A DNA stretch of 64,000 nucleotides from Colias croceus (GCF_905220415.1 NC_059568.1:496001-560000), one strand, 5' to 3'; shown: positions 30,411 through 44,273, numbered from the stretch's first letter. Notes: generated from the letters alone by a model not told the origin. Made by a program: numbers and translations.

Positions 30411-32155
30411 AGGGTAATTGCGCTGGTTTGCCGTCCAGCTTCTGTTTTCGTCCATTTGACTGACCTGCTACAATCACGTGCGTAAAACTTGAATACAAAC
30501 CTACCTTCCCGCGCAAGTTTGCACTTTTTACGGTCCATAATGTTTAAGCAACAGTACTATCAACATTAAAATTTGATTTGACAAGAAGAGAGTTCAAAAA
30601 ATTAACGTAAATGTGGCCGCTTCGCATACGTGCCTTGCAGATGTCATCGCGCGAGAGAAAAATTTGCCGGCGAGAAAAGTTCATGGTAAGGTAAATCACT
30701 GTTTTAGCTAGTTTACGTAATGTTTTTGGTACGTATGTTTATTTATAAGCATAATAAACGCAATTATAAGTGTTTATCATACATTTTTATAATACTCTTC
30801 GAAATATTAAGTGGACGGATACTAGGTTACCAAATTCTCAAAATATTTGGTTTTCGTCCAAGTGGACGGAAACTCAAACAGCTACGTGAATATTTGTTAG
30901 GGTCATTTTACTTTATCGGACCTTTAAAATACTGAATAGTTTCTCCTGAAGTGATCTTTATTGCTATTAGTTTAGTTTTTTTGGTTTCCGTCCACTGCTA
31001 TGTCAGTGCTGCCAAAATAAAAAAATATTTAAAGAAGTGGACGAAAACTAAATTTAGCTTTAAATGTTTTAGTTTTCGTCCATGAATGAGTATTGGAGTA
31101 TCCAAAAATTAAATATAGCCATTCTTTTGCATTACTTTTCGTCTATTTTTACGTATTGAAAAGTTTTCTATTCAGTATCTTCCTTATAAATAATTGGTGA
31201 GGGCCAGAGTGTTGTAGGTACCTAATATTGTCATTCATTCAGTCATGTATCATTCTCCTTATGTGAAGTAGAGTCAATTATTCGTAGCATAAATGGGGGT
31301 AGGTCAGACATAATACACTGTATTTTTCTTGATTATCATTCACTTGAGTATCATCTTTTATTCTAGGTCTGTTTTGCCAATGCAGTATTTTTTTATTATA
31401 CTTACTCAACGTATCCTCAGAAAGATCTTATTGTTTTTAGATGGCCTCGAAGGAGTCTAAGAAATCTAGAAAAAAAAAGACGCTGCGTACACTGAAGATT
31501 CTGTAGCTAAAACTTATTATTATGGCTGTGTGTTTATAGTACGTTTCATTTGATAAACAAAGTATTAGAATGAAAATTTTTGTTGTTAGAATGAATATTT
31601 CTGTTTTTTGATGTTATTTCTTAGTCCTGTAATTATTACTTGTTTCATTTACATTGTAAGGAACGCATTCCTTTCTTTATTACGAATGATTATACAGTCA
31701 TCACTAACGCCTATAAGGACTGCCAAGTGCTACATAGATCTCAGTGTTGACTAGTTATATTGATTATTATTAGTAAAACCACAAGTAAAACTAAACCTGT
31801 AAGGTAGTGAGAAATTGTGATGTTAATTAAATAAACGTATATACCTGTAATTGGTTTTTAACTTAATAGTTGACCTACCCTCCTTTTTCTACACGGTGGT
31901 CGAAAACTAGCTTACACTAGGACGAAAACCAGTTTTTTTGGACGAAAACTAGCATTTACCCTACTTTTGCAGAAAATAATTTAAATAAAAAGATACATCA
32001 AAATGATTTATTTTCCCTTAATATTATCTTAAAGAAGACTATATAAGGACTTAAAAAAAAAATTATATGTTTAAGGAAGGGTGCTCCAAAATATTTATTT
32101 CGTATCACAAAGTTGGCAACTCCTATAATTGGACGAAAACCAGCGCAATGACCCT
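30411..32155. mobile_element. 1.75-kb DNA transposon-like element with 25-bp inverted ends and many subterminal motifs
   Basis: Left end AGGGTAATTGCGCTGGTTTG CCGTCC; right end, read on the minus strand, AGGGTCATTGCGCTGGTTTT CGTCC. Between them GTTTTCGTCCA or its complement recurs about nine times (near 30,446, 30,850, 31,037, 31,072, 31,919, 31,940 and others), concentrated toward both ends. No transposase is recognisable; the one basic mini-frame at 31,441 (MASKESKKSRKKK) is only 21 codons. Probably nonautonomous; superfamily not assigned. Confidence 0.68.
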
Positions 32156-32470
32156 ATTGCTTCACAGTCTGTGCAAATATTATTTAAAATTAACTTAGCT
32201 GTTTGGTGTGACAACCGAACTTACAAACGTATTCACGAATTTATAAGGATAAAATGTGTAAGCCTACGACTCCAACCATAAGGTAGTCCGAGCAGAATTT
32301 AATAAAATTTTCAATTTATCTGCATATTATCACCAATGGCTACCGGTTAAAAGCTATTTACTTAAACTGAATTTTGTAAGACGACAGGCATTAATTTTAA
32401 ATTATTATTACTTATCACTGCAAAGTCACAGAATACTTTAATAGTAGCTGAAGTTTACAAAGTAGGTACA

Positions 32471-32690
32471 TCTACACTAATATTATAAAGAGGAAAACTT
32501 TGTTTGTTTGTTTGATTGTAACGAATAGGCTCATAAACTACTGGACCGATTTTAAAAATTCTTTTGCCATTTGAAAGCTACATTATCCACGAGTAACATA
32601 GGCTAGGTTTTATCCCGGAAATCCCACGGGAACGGGAACTATGCGGGTTTTTCTTTGAAAACGCGGGCGAAGCCGCAGGTGGAAAGCTAG
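32471..32690 (+). mobile_element. Lep1-like Helitron copy
   Basis: Starts TCTACACTAATATTATAAAG after A, and ends GGCGAAGCCGCAGGTGGAAA GCTAG before T. The interior has CATAAACTACTGGACCGATT and TTTATCCCGGAAATCCCACG. Confidence 0.78.
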
Positions 32691-32699
32691 TAATATATA

Positions 32700-32869
32700 T
32701 AGTTGCTTCCTGCTGTCCGCGTCTGTTCATAATATGCACAGTACGTGCTTATGCTGCGATTTGCGATTCTGTTTATAGAGTGATTCTCGAGGAAGGTTTC
32801 AGTACACATATAATTTGTAAGGTTAGGTTAGGTTAGGCAAAGGAAGCGAAGCCGCGGATGGAAAGCTAG
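32700..32869 (+). mobile_element. Helitron-like fragment with short TTAGG run
   Basis: Abuts the previous copy. Ends AGCGAAGCCGCGGATGGAAA GCTAG. Just before the end are three to four TTAGG units, the insect telomere repeat, absent at that spot in the related copy at 17.1-17.3 kb. Confidence 0.6.
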
Positions 32870-35255
32870 TCAGAAAATAAACGCTATAATACCTATAAGA
32901 AGCTGGGTTTTAGATCACAGTTAAAATGTGGCTAAAATACAAGTTAAGATAAGTTCTAGACTACTGTGTCAGACACCGACATTCTTTACATCCGCCTTCA
33001 CTAGTTCAGACTTCAGCGTAATAATTAGAAAGGCTATTATTTGCTAAAAGGAAGCCAGTTAGTTTATTTCTGTCATAAGGGAACCTGTAAATAAAAACTT
33101 AAATAACGTTTACTCTAAAATTACCTTCAAAAAGTCCCATTTCAAAACTAAATCATTAGAATGTTATTATGTAAAAATTGGCGAATAAATTATTCACACT
33201 TATCTCTAAAGATGACCTTAAAACAAATACTCCGTCTCGCTACTTATTTATTATATTTATTTAAGATATACAAATCAAATTATCATACTTATATTAGAAA
33301 TCTTAGAATGAGTTGCATTTGACAGTGTTTTATAAGTAAATAAAAAAAAAATTGCATTCGATAACTCGTCATGATCACTCATGATTTATGAAATAGGTAT
33401 ATATCCAAAAATTGATTTAAACTCACAAAAAATCAGCGAACCAGATTGAAGTGACCTTGAAATTATGTTACATTGCCTTTTATGCCTTAAAATTTAAGAG
33501 CAGCTTTTTATACTGTCATTAATTGTTCGGTAACCACGATGACTGAGTTATTTACGAAATGTCCCAGTGTCTGCTTTATTTATATTGTAATATGACCCTA
33601 TGAAAAGGGCGATGAAAAAATGTTGTGAAATGACATCTCATTCATATTATATAATATTTATGTCGTGATAACTTTTTAATTAGAACCTTAAAACATTACA
33701 AATCCGAGCCCGTATATTTTAATTGTTCATACTTTATACGGTATAGACGGTAGGTCATTTTTCTTAAAAATGATTGGTGAAAGATCTATGACAAGAAACT
33801 TTATTATATATTGCCAAAAAGCCATAATATGAATACCCATCTCAAAATAGTAAAAAACCTAAATATAATTTCATATTATATATATTTTTTGTTCTAAAAT
33901 CGTATTCAATTTTGCGAATGCGACAATGACAACGACAATGATATATTCTCAGGTTCCATAGTATCTTGAATTATTCTACCTGCCAAAACAATCAGCTGTG
34001 AACTTGACCTATATAATATATATCATTGCGTGGTATTTACTCGTAATTGATAAGTTTCAAATGTCGGCTTCATTAAGATTGGGAAGAATTGACCCCGAGG
34101 CTATCGTAAAGAATCCAACCAGGTTGTTAACCTTATGTGTACAATTGACAATATTATTTCATAAAAGATAACAATGTTCAAATTATGCTTTAAATAACTT
34201 TACTCTAGTGAGACTATACAATCACAGTTGGCAGATATATACTACGTACATAAATCCAGGATATACGAAATCTCGTAAATACTAATGGACTTAAAAAAGT
34301 CAATTCACGGTTTCATTCATTTATTTTTTTGTCTTCACGTAAACTACATTTGAAATCAGCTTATGTTGATTTATAGTAGGAAATATTTTGCTAAAATTTA
34401 CGTACAAAAATCGAATGCAATGATGGCCATTGTCTGACCATCATTATTTAATAGAGACTTTAGATAATGGCCAAAGTTAAAATAAATTTTGGTCATATTA
34501 CAAGACGCTTTTTCGTAGCTAATGTACCTAATGTTATAAAAACTGCACATAAGTAATAATATTACTTATGTATGTTAATCTATATTATAGACATTGATAA
34601 ACATCTCGTATCGACATCCTAAGTCCAGTAATGCTGCTAAGGATCCGTCTAAATTCTAGATTCTTTAAAATTCTTAATTTTATTAAATTTTATTAATTTA
34701 ATTCATATCAATTAATCCTTATCTATTGATCTTATACTATGATGAGTTTGACTTTAAAATTGCTTCATTTGTTGGTCAGTTTCGATAGAAGTCGGATCAC
34801 GGATGAAATAATTCACCTGGCGCATTTTGTACTTTACTTTTGCAGATATATGTTTGCTCTACGAGGCCGAGGGCTTGATTATAATTCAATTGAATGAACT
34901 TTATAAAAATGAATCGTAAATCAAGATCTCCTTAAATGTTGGAACTTGATTTTTAAGATTATCTGAAAGCAGACATGCATTTAGCACCTTGTAATTTTAT
35001 ATGTAGACCGACACCAGTTTTTTACCCGCACTCAAGGGATATTAAAACAGGTCTAACCTGAGATATCCGTAGACACCCTAAGACTGATTGGATCCTTGTA
35101 AAACGACACTAGAATATTATTTCAATCAGGATTCTTCAAGGCTGAATGAATGAATTAATGATTTACTTAAAACCTTATTCAAAGAGATGCGTGGAATCGG
35201 AATCTCGCACGTGTTTAATAATAATTATTTGCCTAATTTGAATTTTGTATAATAT
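32870..35255. other. Noncoding AT-rich stretch
   Basis: No gene supported. It holds a 23-bp perfect palindrome at 34,548-34,570 and otherwise unassigned sequence. Confidence 0.4.
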
Positions 35256-35461
35256 TCTTAATATATATAAATCTCGTGTCACAATGTTTGTCCTCAATGG
35301 ACTCCTAAATCACTTAACCGATTATAATAAAATTCGCACACCATGTGCAGTTCGATCCAACTTGAGAGATAGGATAGGTTTTATCCCGGAAATCCCTCGG
35401 GAACGGGAACTATGCGGGTTTTTCTTTGAAAACGCGGGCGAAGCCGCGGGCGGAAAGCTAG
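35256..35461 (+). mobile_element. Helitron-like copy
   Basis: Starts TCTTAATATATATAAATCTC and ends CGAAGCCGCGGGCGGAAAGC TAG before T. The open frame across it is a read-through of repeat sequence, not a gene. Confidence 0.78.
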
Positions 35462-36929
35462 TTAATTTGTATAAATCAGTAATGATATAATCTTAATAGA
35501 TCTCCGTGTCTGACCGCAGACTCGTATCCAGGCATGCTTCGCTAAGTGCTTGCGAACTTTGAAGGAGGAAATTTTTGCTACAAATTTGAATGCTACATCA
35601 GAGACAGGTCTGACGAGATTCCTTTCAATTCAGTGGCTGTTACTGACGAACGTCTAATTATTAGGAAATACTGTTATGTATGTGTCTTTTTTGTGGACGT
35701 CTCTTAAATTAGTTAGTTTCCTCACTAATAAATATTGGTATCAAACTTCCCGCTTGGTATTGTAGACTAGGATTGTCAAGTGACCAAATGAATTTCAACA
35801 ATTTGCTTACGTATATTTAACCTCGTTTTGTATTAGCTGATGTTATTACTCAGTAACTCATATTCGATATTAATGTACATTTAAATATCTACATCTTATA
35901 GAAGATAACGTAGATGACAAGATGTAATTGAAATCATCAAGTGCATCTATGTCAGGAGTGAGAAACTTCATACCTTTAGAGAAAGCTTTCCAAATAAACT
36001 TTTATTCGTGGGGTCATTTTTAATTCACTTATTTAATTTTTTTACGTAACATGAAAATACATGTGGTCTCACATCAACTCGTCAAGTTCGGAGCAATTGA
36101 TTTCTCACTTTCATTGATCGATTTTTAGGACAAGTAAATGTTAAGGTGACCAGCATTTTGTGTGACGAGATTATTCTTTCATGTCAGCTGTCGTCAGGAA
36201 TCGAACAGAGGACATCTCGATTTGCGTTTTTTTTCATTGTAATTGATGAACACAGGCTCCTGAAAAACAGTTTACAACTATATTAGGAGCCTGGATCATT
36301 AAGTTTTTGTAACATATAATGGTGTAAATAAATGATTTATTTATTTATTATTTATTAAATTGACTTTTTCAATAGAGACGATACTTCAGGGTTATTTTAG
36401 GTTACATCCAGTTTTAAAATTTTCATCTGTTAGAAATAATGATTGTATTTTAGGAATAAATAAAGATAACCAAGTGATTTATCAAAGTAACATTTTTTAA
36501 CAATTTGTTTATGTTGCGTAAGTTGTTTGTTCGGTCCTTTTTTTTTAATTTGTCTATGAATCGCATGTAATTTATCAACTTTTTATTTGCTTTTGACCTG
36601 TTTAAAAATTTAAAAGACGGAAGAATTTTGAGAAATACTTACTATTCTTTTTTGTACCTATATTTAAAAACGAACCTATCACGAATGCGGAAGTTAGTTT
36701 TCTTTATTTTATGTTAAAATAGAGTATTTTGCTTTATATTTAATTAATTATAAAAAGGTTTTCTGAACGTGGTGTAATACCGGTCGAATTCCAAAAATAT
36801 CGAGTTGTAAATGCGCGAGATTTTTTGTTAATTCCTTCCTGTGTCCCTTCTGGTCTTTAAGAAATAAACTTCCATTAAAATCATAAATAAGGGTGTTTAC
36901 GTGAAGGAGTACCTATTTATATTATATAT
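35462..36929. other. Noncoding stretch with an old SINE-like fragment
   Basis: 36,100-36,230 resembles the SINE at 27 kb: TTTCATTGATCGATTTTTAG, then GGAATCGAACAGAGGACATC, a decayed box B complement. The rest is unassigned. Confidence 0.35.
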
Positions 36930-37113
36930 ATAGTTGCTCCGCGCGGTTTCACCCCCGTGGCTCCACTCCTGTTGGTCGTAGCGTGATGATATATAGCCTT
37001 CCTCGATAAATGAGCTATCTAACACCGAAAGAATTTTTCAAATCGGACCAGTAGTTCCCGAGATTAGCGCGTTCAAACAAACAAACTCTTTAGGTGTATA
37101 CTATTAGTATAGA
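36930..37113 (-). mobile_element. Lep1-like Helitron copy, minus orientation
   Basis: Contains GGTTTCACCCCCGTGGCTCC, GTTGGTCGTAGCGTGATGAT and TTCCCGAGATTAGCGCGTTC, and on the minus strand begins TCTATACTAATAG. Confidence 0.72.
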
Positions 37114-39999
37114 TTTGTAATTTGTGAATATCCATATTTGTGTTTGTAGGGTTGTTAGTCAATCAAACAAAATGACAAATTGGGATTGGTTTGAACCACG
37201 TTTGAACTTTGAACGTTTTATCAAAGTAACAAGGTGATTTTTATAACGACTACCCTTGTTACTTTCACAAAGCTTTGCCAACCAGCATAATGATGTGATA
37301 ACCATCCCCATACAAATTTCCCCCTAATCTTTTACATTCATAACATCGCTGTATTAAACTTCGATCTACTTACGGCGGTTCAGACAGCATTAATTGGCTG
37401 TAATATGGCTGTAATCCTTTGCCATTATCATGGATACAAATAGACATATTATACAGAACCACAGACTGATTCCCGCTTGGTACCACGTGAGTTAGTGCAA
37501 TACACAACACATGCATACAAATGTACACACACATGCACAAACACGTGATGCGTTCACATGCGGGAATAGCAGACAACAATGTGATTTCGTGTACCTATTA
37601 TATAAGGACAATTTAACATGGGTTACATGCATTTTCTTGGGCTTTTAGCTGCAATTTGAAATGCGTCATTTAGTCGTTACGATTTGAAGAGTTTTTGTTC
37701 AAACTCACTGTATCGCTTGAATGTTTATGGGCTGTTTACATAATTACAGACATTTTAAATTTTAAAGGGTTTTTATCAAAGATTCAACAATTAAAGTGAA
37801 GAAGGAAACTTAGAAGATTTGTTATGCATATTGTTATTTAAAATGCCTTAAAGACTTATGTTAAAACTATTATTAAATCAAATCAAGGTTTATTTTTATC
37901 AAAAACAAGAATTTTTTTTAATGTCATACGTAGGTAATTTCTTCGCCACGACGCGATGGCGCAGTGGTGATATCCCAAACTGATGCAGCATAGAGCGCGT
38001 TCAATTCAATACTGAAAAAGTATTATGTGATATACTTTAGAGGTATAATCCAATTTAATTTCTTTGAACTTCTTGAGTGTCTGGAATCTTTGCATACCTA
38101 CCCTTGCAAAAAATTAGGCGATTCTATAATACGAGCTTTGATTAATAATCTGTAACTAGAAGAAGCAACAACTTATAACTATTTATCAATGTATTTTTAA
38201 AGTATTTTATGCAATGTATCGTACCTACCCTTAATCATAGACATAGGCTAGCATTAGTCTGTCTGGTTGTTTGATCGAATCGGGGACCGCGGACCCCACA
38301 CCTGTGTCCACGTTTTAAGTTATTTTTAGGACCTTAATAACGATAAAAATAATGTAAGATTAATTCCTATTAATTCATCATAATATGTTATTCTTGGATT
38401 GATACAAACATCCTGTTATTTTCCTAACTAGCTAATTAATATCATCCCAAATCACGTATTGAATAAAAACAAAGTAGGACAATTTCGTGTAAAATGCTTT
38501 TTTTATTTATAGTCTGTAGATATGTTATACAAGTAATGTTTTCTCACAAATAAATAGGTGTATAGTTAGATTAAAATAAAGATTGTTATATCGCGCCGGG
38601 TTTTCACTTTTCCCGGATCATGTAGATATCCAATGTAGGAAGATTTTTCGGGTCCAGTAGTTTCTGAGATTAGTGCGTTCAATCAAACAAACTCTTCATA
38701 TAGGTAGGTAAATTTGTTGTTACCGGAAATATACAAAAATACTGATATCAACGGGATATTGCATGATAGATACTTTTATTCTATTTTCATTTAACAGGTA
38801 CTAATAGCAAGAAGATACAAAATACAAAGAATAGGTAGTTGAACTTTTTTATGATTAAACTACCTATTAAGTTATTCATCGTAACTAGTTTTATGTCTTT
38901 GTTTTAATAAATGCAGCTATTTGAAAATCTTGATATATTTATCACCTACACAGCGATTGCTACACTTTTGCACCTACATACCTATTAAAATATAGCTTTC
39001 AATTATTATAAACCAACAACTTATGGTTCTATATTTATTTTCACCAATAACATAGTCACCGCCACGGGAATTAAATTATAATTGTAGTAAAAACTAAATA
39101 AAAAATAATTGAAATCAGCGCAGTAGTTTTCTAGAATATTGCGAACAAACTGATAGACAGACGCGTCAGACGCATTTGTTTTACCATATTTATCCGAAAC
39201 TCCAGTATAACTTTTTTGGGCCTGTAATCCTACATAAATCTGGATTATTGCATAATAAAACTAAAGCTCATGCAACAGTCGTTTCCACGTGACTGAGTAT
39301 CAAACATGCAAGCCTAGAAACTCATATCATTAATATAAATCTATTTACTAGGTGTCAAAGCGTATTGCATTTCAGAGTATAAAGTTACATGATCTCTAAG
39401 GGCTTGTGACAACACCGATATGTTAATTAATAATAAATTCATTTCAATTATAATGCTTTCATACGAATGTTACTAATTAATAAATGTAAATTAAAAGAAA
39501 TTCGTCTCAAAAAGTGAAGTTGGCTTGAGTTTTTACACATAATCACACGTCTTCGGAAAAAACAAGTAGGTACCTAAAGCATGCTTTATTTCACCCATTT
39601 GAATTCTTCCTAACCAGTTAATAATACTTGTCATTGAATTGCAATAGGTAATAGTATACTCAATCGGATATTATACATATTTGTATATACATGTACAAAC
39701 AAAATTTGTTGCCTTTTTTCGCCAAAAAATCAACACAGACGATTCAAGATGTTTTACATTCCATTACAATAGTTGACTTTCTTAGAAAAAAATCGTAAAA
39801 TAAATCATTTTTCAGATAACAAACATTACACAACCCAATTATCTGAATAACTACTAATGAAGCTGGATTAGGCACTAATTAAGGCGTCGCTTTCAACCCA
39901 CACTGACTACCTACACACCTATGAGTTATGACCTTTGGAAAATCTCGAGCAAAGCTGTGTAAATTTACTAGTTAAAATATCCTTGATAACTGCGCAGTT
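37114..39999. other. Noncoding stretch with a tRNA-like SINE head
   Basis: A box A-like GATGGCGCAGTGGTGATATC near 37,965 lies in a decayed SINE head of about 110 bp. Helitron-like remnants occur near 38,600-38,700 and 39,110-39,170. No gene supported. Confidence 0.35.
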
Positions 40000-40215
40000 A
40001 GGCCACCCGCCTCGTGGCTCGTCCCGGATGACCTAGATCGAGCTAACGAAGGGATATGATCGATGGAGGGCTCAGGCTCCAGGGTGCAGGTGCAGCGCGC
40101 ATGCACCTCCCGCGGGGTGGCCCCCACTCATTTAATATACCTGTGTGCGTCACACGCATACATATTAACTAGCCTGTGCTAGCCGCGCCCACTATCCCCG
40201 TCCAGAATAAAATCT
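40000..40215. repeat. Isolated GC-rich block of unknown type
   Basis: About 200 bp, clearly more GC-rich than its surroundings, with GGCCACCCGCCTCGTGGCTC, CGATGGAGGGCTCAGGCTCC and CGCGGGGTGGCCCCCACTCA. No open frame. Probably a retroposon 3' end or SINE, but I do not recognise it. Confidence 0.4.
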
Positions 40216-42397
40216 AGATACTATAAAGGACCTATCAGACAATCGGGAAATTGGAAATTTTGGATATGAAACTTGGTTTCCTGATATATTTTAAAGAAAA
40301 CTAAATGTGTGACTCACATTGAGTGTAATACAATCAGTTATAATGATTTCAAATTGCTAAATCGATCGAAGTTGGTTCAGGTACTTGTTTTGCATCGGAA
40401 TTGAGTGCTATAAACGAGACAATTTGAGATGATAAGTACCATTCGTGATAATATTTGAAAGAAGCGCTAAACTACACCCTGTCAACTGGCATGCGCACGC
40501 GTTGCATATAAGGCTCTGAAACAAAAAGTCAAATTGAGCTTTTACCATTTATTTATTAATAATATTACATTTTATATATTTCTTGCAAAAATGTAAATGC
40601 CCCTTTATTGCTAGGTCCTGAATTAGGTCACAGAGCTCCAATGACTGGACTCCACGTGATCTATTGTATACATTCAGGTCATGACAGACCAATGAATGCC
40701 AACCACGTCATCGATACAAAATATCTAGATCAATAAATATATGGCGGCCATTTTGGTAATTTCAGCTATTAAAATAAACTAAATCAATATTAGTTATATC
40801 CTGCTCCATAAAATAATTCACAGAAGACCTTCTCTGTGTCTGGTACATGCTGCTTATTATCTTAATTATATGTATGATATTATTTTTAATTTGAATAATA
40901 TTGATTTAAAAGCAACTATATGATTTAATAATGAATAAAAAAAACGTGTTACATCGGTCACCCTTCAAGAAATCTTCATATATCTACATAAATACATCCA
41001 GAAGGCCTCATACTTATCTTCCAAAAATTGCCAATTTTGAAATAATATGGTCAGTATATGATGCCATCCAATTGGAATAATAAATATAAGTATGGAAGAT
41101 TGAGATTCAGAAAATTACATAGTGACATTGCTATTCAAAGAATGAACGGAGACAAATTAATTTTAAATTGCATCCCATTCGAGACTTATAATTGATATGT
41201 CCAACGCGACTGGGACAGTTAGGACAGTGGGTTGGTTCTGAATAAGCTTTGATTCCATGTAACTAATTTAAACTTTGTTTGAATCTACCATCTGGATCGG
41301 ACATGCAATTAAGTCGCATTCATTTAAAAATTGTGCATAGATTTTGTCTACTGCATTTTAATTTAAGTACATTAGCGCTTGTTTGTGTGAGCTGGAAATT
41401 TATGTTTAATTTAGTACCTATTCATCTTTTAGACTATTTTTATTAGAGGCTTGCAAGTTCTTTCATGATAAATTAGGCCCCAAGGGTTCCTATTTTAATA
41501 AACCATAAAACAATGTTGCAAATTCTCCTAGCTTTATGCGATGTTTTACGTGTTGAGCAAACATCGAACATTATTATGCAGTAACAATAACCGGGCACCT
41601 CGTGTAAACCATCAAAACGTCATCAATGCGTCCCCAGGACAATGTGTATGGATACAATATAGTGGCAAATTTACATTGAACCCCACTTGAGTGTCAATAT
41701 CCGATAGACTAATAGTCCACAAATTTACATGATCGGCTGGAGCCTATCGTTGACAGATTGGTTCAACAAGTCTGATTGATTTTAATGGCTCTGCTAGACT
41801 GCTATGGGATAAATTGGTTATCTTTTTGAGGAACTGTTTGTACGATGTTGTAGTTTTTTTATTTGTGATTATTAGATAGTTAAAAAAAATTTGTTTGACA
41901 TTTCACTGTTGTTATAATTATAAGTATAATTTCCTCTGTGCACAATAGGAGAAAACGCGTATTGCGCAATATTTACCACCACGCATAGACGAACGAGTTG
42001 ATTGTACCTGATACCTAATGGATAATTATTTATGTCAAATCCAAATCAGCATATCCATTAGGCAAAAATTTTGGAGACTTGACCTAGAACCAGTTTCGCT
42101 GAACTTGTATTAAAAGCACGTGTCGATTTTGCATTATTCAAATATTTGACTTTTACCATATCAGTACGATTCAATTGTTACCGGTTGGAACACATTCATA
42201 GGATACATATTTTTGTATAAGACATCTTCCTGCCCTGTCCTGTCCTACATATATGTATACTTGGTACACAAGGATACTTGAATGGTTTGTATCTCTAGAA
42301 CCACGTTCTATTAAATGTGAAATGCCATATTTAGGGCAATTGAGCAGTCGTATTTCTTGACTAGAATTAGCACTCCGTTGTTATATTTTATTAAATA
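40216..42397. other. Noncoding stretch, nothing further seen
   Basis: AT-rich sequence with no supported gene or element. Confidence 0.4.
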
Positions 42398-42581
42398 CTA
42401 GCTTACCGCCCGCGGCTTCGCCCGCTTTCTCTAAAACGATTTGAGATTTAAACTATCCTATCTCTCAAGTTGGATCGAACTGCACATGGTGTGCGAATTT
42501 TATTATAAGTAATCGGTTAAGTGGTTTAGGCGTCCATTGAGGACAAACATTGTGACACGAGATTTATATATATTAAGAAGA
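42398..42581 (-). mobile_element. Helitron-like copy, minus orientation
   Basis: Begins CTAGCTTACCGCCCGCGGCT and ends with the complement of TCTTCTTAATATATATAA. Same subfamily as the copies at 35.3 and 44.1 kb. Confidence 0.78.
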
Positions 42582-44054
42582 TAAGTAGGACTCCAGGAAG
42601 TAAGGCTGAATTGACATTTGACATCGAAACCTCAATCATTTCCTTTAATATAAAGATAAAATCATATCTAACGTCATTCAACGTATGCAATCACCATTTG
42701 AGAAATTGATAAGACTTCCTGTGGTAACATAATATTGTTGTTTCTCTAATAATTAACATTATAAGTATAAAAGCAATTAAGATTTTACGGATTGATAACA
42801 TTTAAATACTGAATACTTATTATTTGACCTCCATGCGTTTTTAGTTGCATTGAGATAAGTCACAGAGGAGCAATAGTCCTACTTAGACAACATGCGTTGC
42901 GACTGTAATAATAAAAAGTACCCTTAATTATATATTAATTCGTCCTCTTGAACTTAGCATATAATCCCGTGTCTAGCCGATTGATGTACTTGAAATATTA
43001 TCAGGCTTGTAAACTCAACTAATCTCTCTACGTTCATTGCCAATACGTCCTATTTAACCTTTGTGTGATTAGGTATTGTCGATTGGGGTGAATGTCTTAT
43101 ATTGTCTATAATATAATTTAGTATTCCCAGTTTTGAGTGTCCTTTTAATACTTTATATTAGTCTGGTATACTCTGAAATCATAACTTGTCTATAAATTTG
43201 ACGCTACAATATTTCTTATCATACAATAACCTTACTAAACTCTAATAAAACAGTTTTGAAATGCTTACGGTAGATCTGTGGCGTGTATGCATATTTATAT
43301 AATGCCATCATTAAGATAGGTTTGAATCGTTCCGAAGCTCGAGAGCGCAGAGAAAGTAGCTGACCGCTTTCTCTGGTGCAAATATCCGAGCTCACGTGTG
43401 AACCGTTGTTTGTATACTTTTATTTTGGTGCGTCTACAGTTTTATGATTGTCAAGTTTGGTCGGTCGCCAAATTCTTGAGTATGAACGCTGGTGCCGAGT
43501 GCCGACAAGGGCATGTAGTCAAAGGGCTTTGGAAGCTAGTGTTTATTGAATAGAAATTGATAAAGAAGAAATCTTAGGTACTATTAACTATTGTAACCTA
43601 TTGATTTTTGGTATAGAATATAAAAGAATGTAAGAAACTTTAAATAATACAATAAAGCAAGTATGTAGATACCGGATAATACCTCTATATTATGAGACAG
43701 ATATTCTTGTATAAGTTTACGGTAAAAATTCTTTAAACACATAACATGACAAGTATGCGCAAACGCAGATTGGATAGAATAAGCGAATACACTTCACTTC
43801 CTTCGTGTCAATAGAAAATACTTAATTTTAAAAGATAGCAAGAATATTGAAAGCAAAATATAGTGTGATGTTCCTCGAAGATTTAGGTCAAGAAGTTCAT
43901 AATCTATTTCAACGTATTTTCAAGCATACGAGCGAGTTATTATCATAATTAAGCCAAATTTTAAAATTGGTAGTGATAAATTTCCTTGAAACATCACATA
44001 TAAAGCTCATCTACAGACTTTCAAATGATAACTATTTACTATAAGTGTGTCCTA
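42582..44054. other. Noncoding stretch, nothing further seen
   Basis: AT-rich. A slightly GC-richer patch at 43,340-43,520 has no open frame. Confidence 0.35.
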
Positions 44055-44273
44055 TCTTCTTAATATATATAAATCTCGTGTCACAATGTTTGTCCTTCTT
44101 AATATATATAAATCTCGTGTCACAATGTTTGTCCTCAATGGACTCCTAAACCACTTAACCGATTATAATAAAATTCGCACACCATGTGCAGTTCGATCCA
44201 ACTTGATAGATAGGATAGTTTAAATCTCAAATCGTTTTAGAGAAAGCGGGCGAAGCCGCGGGCGGTAAGCTAG
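44055..44273 (+). mobile_element. Helitron-like copy with duplicated 5' end
   Basis: Starts TCTTCTTAATATATATAAAT and ends GCGGGCGGTAAGCTAG. The first 40 bp or so, through CACAATGTTTGTCC, are repeated in tandem before the element continues with TCAATGGACTCC. Confidence 0.8.
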
